From JABIAG01 sp964561995 (GTDB lineage: Archaea > Nanobdellota > Nanobdellia > Woesearchaeales > JABIAG01): a stretch of DNA of 64,000 nucleotides. The stretch's first letter is position 1; each line of letters starts with the position of its first letter. Under the pieces are notes generated by a model. The model was not told the DNA's origin and searched no databases. It worked only from the letters and a program-made list of their open reading frames with translations. The DNA is taken from contig CAZLQZ010000001.1 of the NCBI GenBank assembly GCA_964561995.1, positions 92,747 through 156,746 of the forward strand, written 5' to 3'. Both the position numbers and the translations under genes were made by a program. This document shows, piece after piece, positions 17,767-25,726 of this stretch.

Positions 17767-18051
17767 ATGGCTAAAAAGAAATTACTAAATGAAGAAATTG
17801 TAAAAATCAAAAAGGCTATTGAAGAAGGAAAGGCAGTTATTGGAACAAAAGAAGTAATCACTTCTTTAAGATCTAATGATTTAGTTGAAGTATTTTTATC
17901 ATCAAATTGTCCGCCTGAAGTTGAAAAAGATCTTCTTCATATGACAAGTTTAAATGATATTAAAACAACTAAACTTACTCAAGGTAATGATGATCTTGGA
18001 GTTGTATGTAAAAAACCCTTTTCTATTTCAGTATTAGGAATTAAACAATGA
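17767..18051 (+). CDS. rpl30e: Ribosomal protein L30e
   Basis: A large-subunit ribosomal protein of the L7Ae/L30e RNA-binding fold. The 94-residue product has the typical KAVIGTKEVITSLRS start, a SSNCPPEVEKDL helix and a C-terminal VVCKKPFSISVLGI strand. A GAGGTAAG ribosome binding site lies immediately before the ATG. Placement between rpoA'' and nusA is the standard archaeal gene order. Confidence 0.93.
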   Translation: MAKKKLLNEEIVKIKKAIEEGKAVIGTKEVITSLRSNDLVEVFLSSNCPPEVEKDLLHMTSLNDIKTTKLTQGNDDLGVVCKKPFSISVLGIKQ

Positions 18052-18079
18052 TTTTTATTTTTTTTATGAGGCAAAGATA

Positions 18080-18493
18080 ATGGGTAAAATTCTGTTTGAT
18101 ATGGATACTATGAAGTTTACAACTATGTTTGAATCTTTAACTCACACTAAATTAAAAGATTGTTTTAAAGAAGAAGGTGGTATTGTTTTTGTTGTTATGC
18201 CTGGCTATATTGCAAAAGCAATAGGTAAACAAGGAATTAATGTTAAAAAGATAAGTAATGCTATTAAGAAAAATGTAATTATTATTGAATTTAATCCTGA
18301 TGTGGTTGAATTTGTTAAGAACTTAGTAAGAGTTCGAGGAATAGCAATTAGAAAAGAAAATAATAATGTTATAATTAAATGTCCTGATACTAAAACAAAA
18401 GGTTTAGTATTTGGAAGAGAAAAAGAAAGATTAAAAAGAGCAGAATTAATTGTTAAAAGATATTTTGATATCGACGACATTAAGGTTGAATAA
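18080..18493 (+). CDS. nusA: NusA-like KH-domain transcription factor
   Basis: Archaeal NusA homologues contain only the two KH RNA-binding domains. The 137-residue product fits: the first KH has the GYIAKAIGKQGINVKKI loop (a GxxG-type motif in GKQG), and the second runs to the C-terminus with GLVFGREKERLKRAELI. A GAGG ribosome binding site is present 10 bases upstream. It is the last gene of the polymerase block before the S12 promoter. Confidence 0.92.
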   Translation: MGKILFDMDTMKFTTMFESLTHTKLKDCFKEEGGIVFVVMPGYIAKAIGKQGINVKKISNAIKKNVIIIEFNPDVVEFVKNLVRVRGIAIRKENNNVIIKCPDTKTKGLVFGREKERLKRAELIVKRYFDIDDIKVE

Positions 18494-18555
18494 ATGTTAT
18501 TTTTACAAAAGAAATTTTGAATTTCTGAGTATTATGCATTCTTTTTGGTCGAAAG

Positions 18556-18566
18556 CTTTATAAATA
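18556..18566 (+). promoter_or_regulatory. TATA box of the S12-S7 operon
   Basis: CTTTATAAATA is centred 27 nt before the S12 ATG, preceded by CGAAAG as a BRE-like element. It starts a new transcription unit within the classical cluster and predicts a leaderless S12 mRNA. Confidence 0.65.
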
Positions 18567-18587
18567 AATGGCGGTTTTTTAAAAACA

Positions 18588-19025
18588 ATGGGAAAGAAAA
18601 CTAATGGAATAAATGCAGCAAATAAGCTGAAGAAAAGAAGAAATAGTTCTAACTGGCTTAGTAGAAGTTATAAGAATAAAGTTTTAGGTTTAAAAGTTAA
18701 AGCAGATCCCTTAGAAGGTTCATCACAATCTAAAGCAATTGTACTTGAGAAAGTTCAAATTGAAGCAAAACAACCAAACTCTGCAATGAGAAAATGTGTT
18801 AGAGTTCAATTAGTTAAAAACGGTAAACAAGTTACTGCTTTTGCACCAGGTGATGGCGCAAGTAAATTAATTGATGAACACGATGAAGTAATTATTGAAT
18901 GTATTGGTGGAAAGATGGGTAAAACCAAAGGTGATTTATCTGGAATTAGATTTCAAGTTATCAAAGTTAACGATCAAAGTTTAATAGCTCTACTAAAAGG
19001 AAAAATTGAGAAGGCAAGAAGATGA
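18588..19025 (+). CDS. rps12: Ribosomal protein S12
   Basis: Decoding-centre ribosomal protein of the small subunit. The 145-residue product holds the invariant KQPNSAMRKCVRVQL and an AFAPGDGASKLIDEHDEV segment, typical of the archaeal/eukaryotic S23/S12 form. It starts about 27 nt after a TATA box and its stop overlaps the S7 start as ATGA. Confidence 0.96.
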   Translation: MGKKTNGINAANKLKKRRNSSNWLSRSYKNKVLGLKVKADPLEGSSQSKAIVLEKVQIEAKQPNSAMRKCVRVQLVKNGKQVTAFAPGDGASKLIDEHDEVIIECIGGKMGKTKGDLSGIRFQVIKVNDQSLIALLKGKIEKARR

Positions 19026-19615
19026 TTAAATTTTTTAATAAATGGGATGCTGAAGGTATCAAAGTTGAAGATCCAGGACTTAAGGATTATATTATAGTAG
19101 AACCTAAAATAATTCCAAAAAGTGCAGGAAGAAATGCTAAATATAGATTTCATAAATCTAAAGCAACTATTGTTGAAAGACTTGTTAACAAAGTAATGGT
19201 TCCTGGACATAAATCTAAGAAACATAAACGGTCATCCGGTCATTTAACTGGAATGAATATTCAAGCTTTACAAATTGTTGAAAAAGCATTTCAAATAATT
19301 GAAACTAGAACTAAAAAAAATCCTATTGTTGTACTATCAAAAGCTGTTGAAAATGCTGCACCTAGAGAAGAAATTGTAGCTATTGAATATGGTGGAGCTC
19401 GTTATCCTAAAGCTGTAGAATGTTCCCCACAAAGACGAATTGATCTTGTAATGAGATTTGTAACTCAGGGTGCTTATACTAAATCTTTTAAAAGTAAAAA
19501 AGCAATTGAAAATGCTTTAGCTGATGAAATTATTGCTGCTTCTTTATTAAAACCAGAAAGTAATGCAATTTCTAAAAAGAACGAATTAGAAAGACAAGCA
19601 GACGCTAGCAGATAA
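19022..19615 (+). CDS. rps7: Ribosomal protein S7
   Basis: Head-domain 16S rRNA-binding protein that organises the small-subunit head. The 197-residue product contains VERLVNKVM, KKNPIVVLSKAVENAAPREE, the YGGARYPKAVECSPQRRIDL motif split over the family core, and the C-terminal ALADEIIAAS. It is coupled to S12 by a four-base overlap. The usual next genes, EF-1A and S10, do not follow. Confidence 0.96.
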   Translation: MIKFFNKWDAEGIKVEDPGLKDYIIVEPKIIPKSAGRNAKYRFHKSKATIVERLVNKVMVPGHKSKKHKRSSGHLTGMNIQALQIVEKAFQIIETRTKKNPIVVLSKAVENAAPREEIVAIEYGGARYPKAVECSPQRRIDLVMRFVTQGAYTKSFKSKKAIENALADEIIAASLLKPESNAISKKNELERQADASR

Positions 19616-19657
19616 ATTTATAAACTAATTTCTTATTTTTTATTTTGAGGTGATATT

Positions 19658-19930
19658 ATGTCAGAAAGAATAGAAGCATTAATGAGAATAGTTGTTGGAA
19701 TTGTATCCGGAATTATTCTAGGATTGTGGAAAGCATTAGTACAAGTTTTAGCTGTTGTTAATTGGATCGTTGTAATAATTACAGGAGAAAGAAATAAAGG
19801 AATGGCAGATTTTTGTGAAATTTGGAATACTCAAGTATATATTTTCTTAAGATATATGACTTTTGTAACTAATGAAAGACCATTTCCTTTTGAAAAGTTA
19901 GATAAAAACATGTCTAAGTTTAAGAGGTAA
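19658..19930 (+). CDS. DUF4389 membrane protein
   Basis: The 90-residue product has one long hydrophobic region (about residues 9-42, possibly a re-entrant pair) followed by the DUF4389 signature: GERNKGMADFCEIWNTQ, then LRYMTFVTNERPFPF. The function of this family is not known to me. The ATG follows a GAGGTGATATT ribosome binding site. It sits 42 bases after S7 and may be read through from that operon. A hairpin lies just downstream. Confidence 0.85.
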   Translation: MSERIEALMRIVVGIVSGIILGLWKALVQVLAVVNWIVVIITGERNKGMADFCEIWNTQVYIFLRYMTFVTNERPFPFEKLDKNMSKFKR

Positions 19931-19954
19931 TTTTTAATTCGACTTAAGTCGTGC

Positions 19955-19971
19955 CAGAAGATTTTCTTCTG
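19955..19971. terminator. Bidirectional terminator-like hairpin
   Basis: CAGAAGA and TCTTCTG form a seven-base-pair stem with a three-base loop, between the convergent DUF4389 and prenyltransferase-like genes. A T-rich tail follows on the plus strand, so it could end both transcripts. Confidence 0.5.
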
Positions 19972-19978
19972 AGCATTT

Positions 19979-20674
19979 TTATTTATTTTCTTTATAGAAT
20001 TCTAAACATTTTTTAAACGATTTTTTATCAAAGTCGCACCATTCTTGTCCTGTAAAATATGCTATAGCTTCTGTTGAGTCCCATAATAAAAAGTTATCCA
20101 TAATATTATTATGTGTATTAACCATTAAATCAGGCGGGATAAAATAAGAAGAATAAATGTTTTCTTTAACTAAACTTTTACTTAATTGATCTGGACCAAT
20201 TTTTTCGTATTGTAAACTTCTTATAATAACTCTTAAAGCATTAATTATATCTTCTTTTCCATCATAATTCAAGCATAAATTAAGAAAATAGTTATCATAT
20301 TCTGCAGTTTTATTTAATACGTTTTTAATCGAATCTACGACTTTTGATGGAAGGTCATACCATCTACCTAATACTGATATTTTAACTTTATTTTCATGAA
20401 TTAAGGGGTTTTTAGATAAATTATCTAACAATTCAACAATTGAATCCATATAATCAGAAAAATTGTTAATTCTGTAGTTAGTTCCTAATACATTAAATGT
20501 AAAAATAACTATGTTTTTTTTAATACAATTATCAACTGTTTCAAGGATTCTATTATTACTTAAATCTAAAGCTTGTTTTATTTCTTTTGAATTAATTTCT
20601 GCCCAATATTCAATATTTTTTATATTAAATGCAATATGTTTAGGCTTTTTTAATAGAGTTTTTTGTCTAAACAT
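19979..20674 (-). CDS. Cis-prenyltransferase (UppS-like) homologue lacking catalytic residues
   Basis: The 231-residue product has the size and frame of undecaprenyl/dehydrodolichyl diphosphate synthases. PKHIAFNI aligns with the start of the family, LNLCLNYDGKEDIINALR with the central signature, and PPDLMVNT with NFLLWDSTEAIAYF.GQEWCDF with the end. The catalytic features are gone. The MDGNGRWA stretch reads IKNIEYWA, the substrate-binding RT.GE.R.S reads NTHNNIMD, and the late AYAELYF glutamate is absent. It may be a noncatalytic partner subunit or a protein with a new role. A TATA box about 25 nt upstream suggests it is expressed. Confidence 0.75.
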   Translation of the reverse strand: MFRQKTLLKKPKHIAFNIKNIEYWAEINSKEIKQALDLSNNRILETVDNCIKKNIVIFTFNVLGTNYRINNFSDYMDSIVELLDNLSKNPLIHENKVKISVLGRWYDLPSKVVDSIKNVLNKTAEYDNYFLNLCLNYDGKEDIINALRVIIRSLQYEKIGPDQLSKSLVKENIYSSYFIPPDLMVNTHNNIMDNFLLWDSTEAIAYFTGQEWCDFDKKSFKKCLEFYKENK

Positions 20675-20754
20675 AATTTTAGTAACTAAATTATTTTTAT
20701 AAAGATGCTGTATTTAGCACTAAATTTATAAACTATTTATATCATTAAAAATCT

Positions 20755-21573
20755 ATGTTGTATGAAATTATTGTCTTAATTGTCTTAATAATAGCTACTT
20801 TTACAGATTATAAAAAAAGGGAAGTTCCCGATGAATTAAGTCATGGATTAATGATTTTAGCTTTAATATTAAGGATTATTTATTCTTTTATGATTCATTC
20901 TTTTAATCCATTAATTGAGGGAATATTAGGGTTTGGTATCTTTTTTGGAATTGGTTATTTATTATACAAAGTTAATCAATGGGGTGGTGGTGATGCTAAG
21001 ATTCTTGGAGGAATGGGTGCGTTGTTTGGATTTTCACTTTCAAATTTATATATGGTACATTTTTTCATTAATTTAATGATTGTTGGAGCAATTTATGGAA
21101 TTATTTATAGTATATTTTTAGCTTATAAAAATCGTAATAAGATTAAATATAAAAAAATAAAATATTTAAAACAGATTTCAGTAGTTTATTTAGTGTTTTT
21201 TTTAATAGGTTTTTTTATTCAAGATTCTAAAACTAAATTTTTATATTTTATGATTGTAATAATATTATATCTTGCGATGTTTTTAATCCAGTTTATTGGT
21301 ACATTAGAAAAACATGTAATGCAAAAGAAGGTTACTGTTTCTAAACTAACTGAAGGAGATTGGATAGTTAATGACGTTAAAGTTGGAAAAAAAGTAATTG
21401 CAAAAGCAAAAGAAAATGGATTAACTCTTAATCAAATAAAATTAATTAAAAAAGCTAAAATTAAAAAAGTATTAATTAAGGAAGGTATACCTTTTATTCC
21501 ATCTTTTTTAATCGCTTTTGTATTGACTTATTTTTATGGTAGTATTATATTGATTCTTGTTAACTTGGTTTAA
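20755..21573 (+). CDS. A24-family prepilin/preflagellin peptidase
   Basis: Membrane aspartyl protease that trims class III signal peptides of pilin-like proteins. The 272-residue product has six or more membrane helices. The two catalytic aspartates lie in ATFTDYKKREVPD (about residue 21) and in the GGGDAKIL form of the GxGD motif (about residue 81). A soluble segment near residues 190-240 precedes a last helix starting with IPFIPSFL. No pilin or ATPase gene is nearby, so its substrates are encoded elsewhere. A TATA box at 20725-20733 puts the start at the ATG. Confidence 0.88.
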   Translation: MLYEIIVLIVLIIATFTDYKKREVPDELSHGLMILALILRIIYSFMIHSFNPLIEGILGFGIFFGIGYLLYKVNQWGGGDAKILGGMGALFGFSLSNLYMVHFFINLMIVGAIYGIIYSIFLAYKNRNKIKYKKIKYLKQISVVYLVFFLIGFFIQDSKTKFLYFMIVIILYLAMFLIQFIGTLEKHVMQKKVTVSKLTEGDWIVNDVKVGKKVIAKAKENGLTLNQIKLIKKAKIKKVLIKEGIPFIPSFLIAFVLTYFYGSIILILVNLV

Positions 21574-21625
21574 AATAGATTAAAGGGTAATAATTAAGTG
21601 TTACGAAGAATTATTTTTTAATGAG

Positions 21626-22372
21626 TTAAACTTTTTTTCCTAATTCCCAAAGTATATTATAAATTAATTCAAATGATTTAGATATAAATTTATCTTCAAT
21701 CATAACTGCAAAGGGATTGTCTTCGTTATAATTGATTAAAGTAATTTTATCTTCATATTGAATGATGCTAGCTTTAATTTCTTTTAAATCTGGAAGTAAT
21801 CTTACTTCTCTTAATTTTTTTTTATTTGTTATACTTACTTCTTTTTGAAATTTTGTATCTATTTTACTTTTGAGAATTTTTAAATTAATTTTTTTCTCAA
21901 TTCTAGTTACTGAAAAGTTTTGAATGAAAAATTCTTGAAAAAATTTTTCTGAATAATTTGGATGAAGTGATTTTATTTCTGTTTTACTTGTAAGAGGGTC
22001 TCTTAAAACCATTTTTAAACCATTTTTTCCAAAATAAACTTGTGTTTTTGAAGAACTATTATTACATTTATTCAATTCTTTTAAGTCGGGCATTATTGAG
22101 TCAATTATTTTTTTCTTTTCTTCAAGAATGGTTTGAAGTTTTTCTGGAGGTGTTGCTTCAAAATGTTTTTTATTATTGATTGTTATTTCAGTAATAAGTC
22201 CTCTTGATTCTAACTTGCCGATTATTTCATAAACTGTCTGTCTTAAAATTCCAGTTGATTTTGAAATTTCATTTGCAGAATTTGAATGATTTTTGACAAG
22301 ATAAATGTATATGTCTGCTTCTCTTTCATTTAGTCCCCATTCTTGTAAAGCGGTTTTTATATCGATGTTCAT
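21626..22372 (-). CDS. TrmB-family transcriptional regulator
   Basis: The 248-residue product has the TrmB N-terminal winged helix (LQEWGLNEREADIYIYLVK, then STGILRQTVYEIIGKLESRGLI), a coiled linker (LQTILEEKKKIIDSI) and a C-terminal effector-like domain. TrmB proteins usually sense sugars or other small metabolites. It is divergent from the methyltransferase/hydrolase pair, with an inverted repeat between them, so local and self regulation is likely. The ligand is unknown. Confidence 0.85.
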   Translation of the reverse strand: MNIDIKTALQEWGLNEREADIYIYLVKNHSNSANEISKSTGILRQTVYEIIGKLESRGLITEITINNKKHFEATPPEKLQTILEEKKKIIDSIMPDLKELNKCNNSSSKTQVYFGKNGLKMVLRDPLTSKTEIKSLHPNYSEKFFQEFFIQNFSVTRIEKKINLKILKSKIDTKFQKEVSITNKKKLREVRLLPDLKEIKASIIQYEDKITLINYNEDNPFAVMIEDKFISKSFELIYNILWELGKKV

Positions 22373-22409
22373 ATTGTTGAAAATTGTTTAGTTTTTATAA
22401 ATCTTTTTG

Positions 22410-22432
22410 TTGTCGTAAAATTCATACGACAA
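22410..22432. promoter_or_regulatory. Inverted-repeat operator between divergent genes
   Basis: TTGTCGTA and its exact inverse TACGACAA are separated by seven bases. The site lies between the TATA-like TTTTTATAAAT of the TrmB gene and the AATATAAATAG of the methyltransferase gene, so a bound dimer could block both. The cognate protein is probably the adjacent TrmB regulator. Confidence 0.6.
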
Positions 22433-22481
22433 TAATATAAATAGTTTGTGCAAATGTTATAGTTATAAGGAGGAAATTAAG

Positions 22482-23300
22482 ATGAAAATGATACAAAAAG
22501 AACAAACTCAAATTGAAAAAGAAAGAAGTGATATAGAGAAAACAGCATCTACTATAGACGATTTACAAAGAATATCAAATGTACCCAATTCAAAACAGAT
22601 GTTAAGGGGTTTGGAAGAAGAAATAGGTAGAGTAAAATCCTTTTGTCCAGATCTTTCTTGGTTGGCAGCTTCAAGACATTTAACTAGTAGGAGTTTAATA
22701 GAAAGATTATCTGATAATTATAATATTACAGAAATGGGTGCAGGTTTTAGTCCACATGGGATTAATTATTCTGATGAATTTGAAACCTGGACCGAAATAG
22801 ATTTACCACATAATTCACAATTAAAAGAAAAAATAGTAAATAAAATTTCTTCAAATTATAATATTAATTTTGTTGCAGGAAATATTTATTCAAAGGATGT
22901 ATGGCAAAGAGCTATTGATTTAATTGATGTTTCTAAACCATCTTTTATTTTTTGTGAAGGGGTAGTTTCACAATATGGAAATGAAGAACAAAAAGATTCA
23001 TTAGTTGAATACATACAGCCTTTAATTGCTCATCCCGAGAGTATGCTTTATATAGATGACACTTTTAAAAATCATCCCGAATTTGAGAATGACCCAAGAA
23101 TAAAAAAAATTATGGGTGGATTGAAAAAATCATTAAAAAGAACTTCTTATGCTAATATGAAATCTAGAAGTCTTGATTCTGAGAAATCAAAATGGGAAAG
23201 TCGAGGTTTAACGTGTGAATATGTTCCTTATGTAATTACTTCAGAAGAATTTAAGGATATAAATGAAAAATTAAGAGGATTTTTATTTAAAAAAAGATAA
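22482..23300 (+). CDS. SAM-dependent methyltransferase resembling carboxyl methyltransferases
   Basis: The 272-residue product has a coiled N-terminal 40 residues, then a class I methyltransferase fold. EMGAGFSPHG is the SAM-binding glycine loop, followed by WTEIDLP and further KEKI spacing, as in the leucine-carboxyl-methyltransferase/polyketide O-methyltransferase family. FIFCEGVVSQYG is the strand-4 region. The start is the ATG at 22482, preceded by AAGGAGGAAATT, not the TTG at 22446. Its stop is one base before the hydrolase ATG. The substrate is unknown. Confidence 0.75.
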   Translation: MKMIQKEQTQIEKERSDIEKTASTIDDLQRISNVPNSKQMLRGLEEEIGRVKSFCPDLSWLAASRHLTSRSLIERLSDNYNITEMGAGFSPHGINYSDEFETWTEIDLPHNSQLKEKIVNKISSNYNINFVAGNIYSKDVWQRAIDLIDVSKPSFIFCEGVVSQYGNEEQKDSLVEYIQPLIAHPESMLYIDDTFKNHPEFENDPRIKKIMGGLKKSLKRTSYANMKSRSLDSEKSKWESRGLTCEYVPYVITSEEFKDINEKLRGFLFKKR

Positions 23301-23301
23301 A

Positions 23302-24039
23302 ATGGCAACTTATATTTTTGTTCATGGCTCGTGGCATGGTGGATGGTGTTGGTATAAGATGAAAAAACTACATCTTAAATGGGGCGATATAGTGTTTGCT
23401 CCAACATTATCGGGTATGAAATATAATGATAAATTTGAAAATAAAAAAATTGGTTTAAACAATCATATACAAGATATTATTGAATTGATTAGAACAGAAA
23501 ATCTTTCAAATATTATTTTAGTAGGGCATAGTTATGCGGGTTTAGTAATTAGTGGAGTTGCATCTAAAATCCCTAAAAGGATTAACAAATTAGTTTATTT
23601 AGATGCCTTTTTACCAAACCATAATGAATCACTTTTTGATATGTCTTTTCCAAAAAGAGTTGAATCTATAAAATCGTCATTAGTTAATTCTGATGGAAAG
23701 AGTAAAAAAGAAGGAATTAAAGAAGTTTGGTTAGTTCCACCGCATGACCCTGAAATGTTTGGAGTTTTTGGAGATGAAGCTTTATGGCTTAAAGAACTGT
23801 TGGTTTTTACACCCATTCAAACATTTGAGCAAAAAGTGATTCTTAATAATCCCGAATTTGAAAATATTTTGAAATTCTATATTCGATGTTCTGAATGCCC
23901 AATCCCTACTTTTGATAAATTTGAAAAAAAAGCAAATAAAAAAGGTTGGAAAACTTTTAAAATAAAATCCGGCCATGATGTTATGATTACAAAACCTACA
24001 GAACTGTTTAAAGTTTTGAAAGAAATTGAAAAATATTAA
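23302..24039 (+). CDS. Alpha/beta hydrolase of the methylesterase/hydroxynitrile lyase type
   Basis: The 245-residue product opens with FVHGSWHGGWCWYK, the oxyanion region of the family that contains plant methyl esterases and related bacterial esterases. The nucleophile elbow is GHSYAG, followed by YLDAFLPNHNES, and the catalytic histidine is in SGHDVMITKP near the end. It is translationally linked to the methyltransferase. A carboxyl methyltransferase next to a methylesterase-like enzyme suggests opposing or sequential action on one compound; this is inference. Confidence 0.8.
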   Translation: MATYIFVHGSWHGGWCWYKMKKLHLKWGDIVFAPTLSGMKYNDKFENKKIGLNNHIQDIIELIRTENLSNIILVGHSYAGLVISGVASKIPKRINKLVYLDAFLPNHNESLFDMSFPKRVESIKSSLVNSDGKSKKEGIKEVWLVPPHDPEMFGVFGDEALWLKELLVFTPIQTFEQKVILNNPEFENILKFYIRCSECPIPTFDKFEKKANKKGWKTFKIKSGHDVMITKPTELFKVLKEIEKY

Positions 24040-24172
24040 GATTATTGATGAAGCTGATAAACTATTCGAATGACTAAGTCTTTATCTTTTTTTATTTTAA
24101 ATAATTAAAAAATCAAATTTAACGTGAGAATTTAATCCTAAAATATTTCATTAAATAAGATTTTATAAAACT

Positions 24173-24676
24173 CTAAGGTAATCTTAACAAAATTTTATCA
24201 ATCCAATCAGAATTTTTAACTTCTTCTTTTTCTTCTATAATTTCTTTAACTTTTTCTTCTTTTTTACCAATAATTATATTTTTACAAGCTTCTTTTAGTT
24301 TTAATTCAACAACACCCATTTCTTCTTTGTCAAGTTGTTTTGCTTCCCAATCAAAATTTAGTCCATCTCCTTGTTTTCTTGGAAGAATGTTTAAACTTAC
24401 GTGTGGAATCTTTTGTCCTGCTTCTGAGCCATTTTGTATTAAAATATTTGTTCCTTCTGCTCCAAATACTTCAAATAAAATGGAAGAAATTTGATTTGCA
24501 ACTAAGAATAATTGTCCGGAAATTTCTTCTGGTACTTGTTCTAAAATAGTATGATGTTCTTTAGGAATTAAAACAATGTGTCCAGTAATTGAAGGGTCTT
24601 CTTTTAGAAATGCAACTAAATCCTTATCTTCGTAGACTTTTCTTTTTATGTTTTCACAATATGCACATTTAACCAT
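24173..24676 (-). CDS. HIT-family protein with degenerate triad (HVSLN)
   Basis: The 167-residue product has the HIT fold landmarks: a CAYCENI zinc-like pair, ITGHIVLIPKEHH, NILIQNGSEAGQ and ILPRK. Where active members have H-x-H-x-H it reads H92-V-S94-L-N96, so the nucleophilic middle histidine is serine and the third is asparagine. The C-terminal ~50 residues form a charged tail. It lies four bases after a second HIT gene with its own altered triad. Nucleotide binding without hydrolysis is the simplest guess. Confidence 0.85.
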   Translation of the reverse strand: MVKCAYCENIKRKVYEDKDLVAFLKEDPSITGHIVLIPKEHHTILEQVPEEISGQLFLVANQISSILFEVFGAEGTNILIQNGSEAGQKIPHVSLNILPRKQGDGLNFDWEAKQLDKEEMGVVELKLKEACKNIIIGKKEEKVKEIIEEKEEVKNSDWIDKILLRLP

Positions 24677-24680
24677 TTTT

Positions 24681-25631
24681 TTAAGTAAACAAGTTGCTTA
24701 TATCATCTAAGCTAACATCCTCTTTTATTTCTGCTTGTTGAACTACTGGTTTTTCTTTTGGTTTTCTTGCAGCAGTTTTTTGATTTTTTTTCTTAATTAA
24801 TTTTTTCTTCTTTTTGTTGGATGGTTTTCTTCCTTTTCTATTCATTGGAGAAGTTTTAATTTCTAAATCTTTATCGACATAATATAATAATCCTGGTTGT
24901 CTTTTTATGCCTACTTTTAGAACTTTTTCTTGTTTTTGTTTCTCTTTTTTCCTTCCTCTAACCATCTTACATCTTGATATGTCGCCTTCTCTATCTACAA
25001 AATATAAGTATCCTTTTTCTTTTACAGGTTTTTTGACTTCTTTTGGAGATTCAGGTAAAGAATCTTCAACTTTTTCTTCTGGTTCACTTGGTTTTTCATC
25101 AGAAATTTCAACATTAAGTTTGCCAACAATGTATTGTCTTAAATTATTAGCAAGTTCATCTAATGATTTGTCATCTGCTTTATTTTCTGGCATGTTAAAA
25201 CATGTTAAATCGTCATTTTCTTTTCTTGGAATTATGTGAATCATAAAATGTTGAGCACGTTGTCCTGCGGCAGCTCCATTTGCAATAAAAATATTTGTTC
25301 CTCCACACTTTAATGCTTTTAGACATGCATTAGAAATCGCTTTTGTTATTTTCCCCATATGTATCATTATTTCTTTTGGGACTTGAGGACCTACCTGGAA
25401 GTGTTTTTTAGGCATTAATAGAACATGACCTGGATTTGCAGGATTAATATCTAATACTGCAATACAATGTTGATCATCATATAATTTTGTAGATTGAACT
25501 TTTCCATCAATTATTTGACAAAAAATACACTGTTGTCTAAAGAAGGCTTCTTTTTCTTCAGGACTCATTTTAGCTAATTTTTCCTGAAAAGCTTTTATTT
25601 CTTCTTCACTAGGTTGTTTTTCTTCTGGCAT
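24681..25631 (-). CDS. HIT-domain protein with basic C-terminal repeat tail
   Basis: The 316-residue product has a ~25-residue acidic lead, then a HIT domain (CIFCQIIDGK, NPGHVLLMPKKHF, NGAAAGQ). Its triad reads H128-F-M130-I-H132: the flanking histidines remain but the nucleophile is methionine. After residue ~200 come two copies of a Y-(F/Y)VD..-(G/L)-type motif (YLYFVDREGDIS and LLYYVDKDLEIK), each followed by a basic RGRKK-type patch, and a Lys-rich tail. The tail may bind nucleic acid. It heads the two-gene HIT operon. Confidence 0.85.
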   Translation of the reverse strand: MPEEKQPSEEEIKAFQEKLAKMSPEEKEAFFRQQCIFCQIIDGKVQSTKLYDDQHCIAVLDINPANPGHVLLMPKKHFQVGPQVPKEIMIHMGKITKAISNACLKALKCGGTNIFIANGAAAGQRAQHFMIHIIPRKENDDLTCFNMPENKADDKSLDELANNLRQYIVGKLNVEISDEKPSEPEEKVEDSLPESPKEVKKPVKEKGYLYFVDREGDISRCKMVRGRKKEKQKQEKVLKVGIKRQPGLLYYVDKDLEIKTSPMNRKGRKPSNKKKKKLIKKKNQKTAARKPKEKPVVQQAEIKEDVSLDDISNLFT

Positions 25632-25726
25632 ATTGTTTATGTTATTGTTCTATTATTTAAATATTTATACCTTATTTTACGTTATATTGTTTGGATAACA
25701 AAATAGAATCAAATAGTTTTTAAAAA

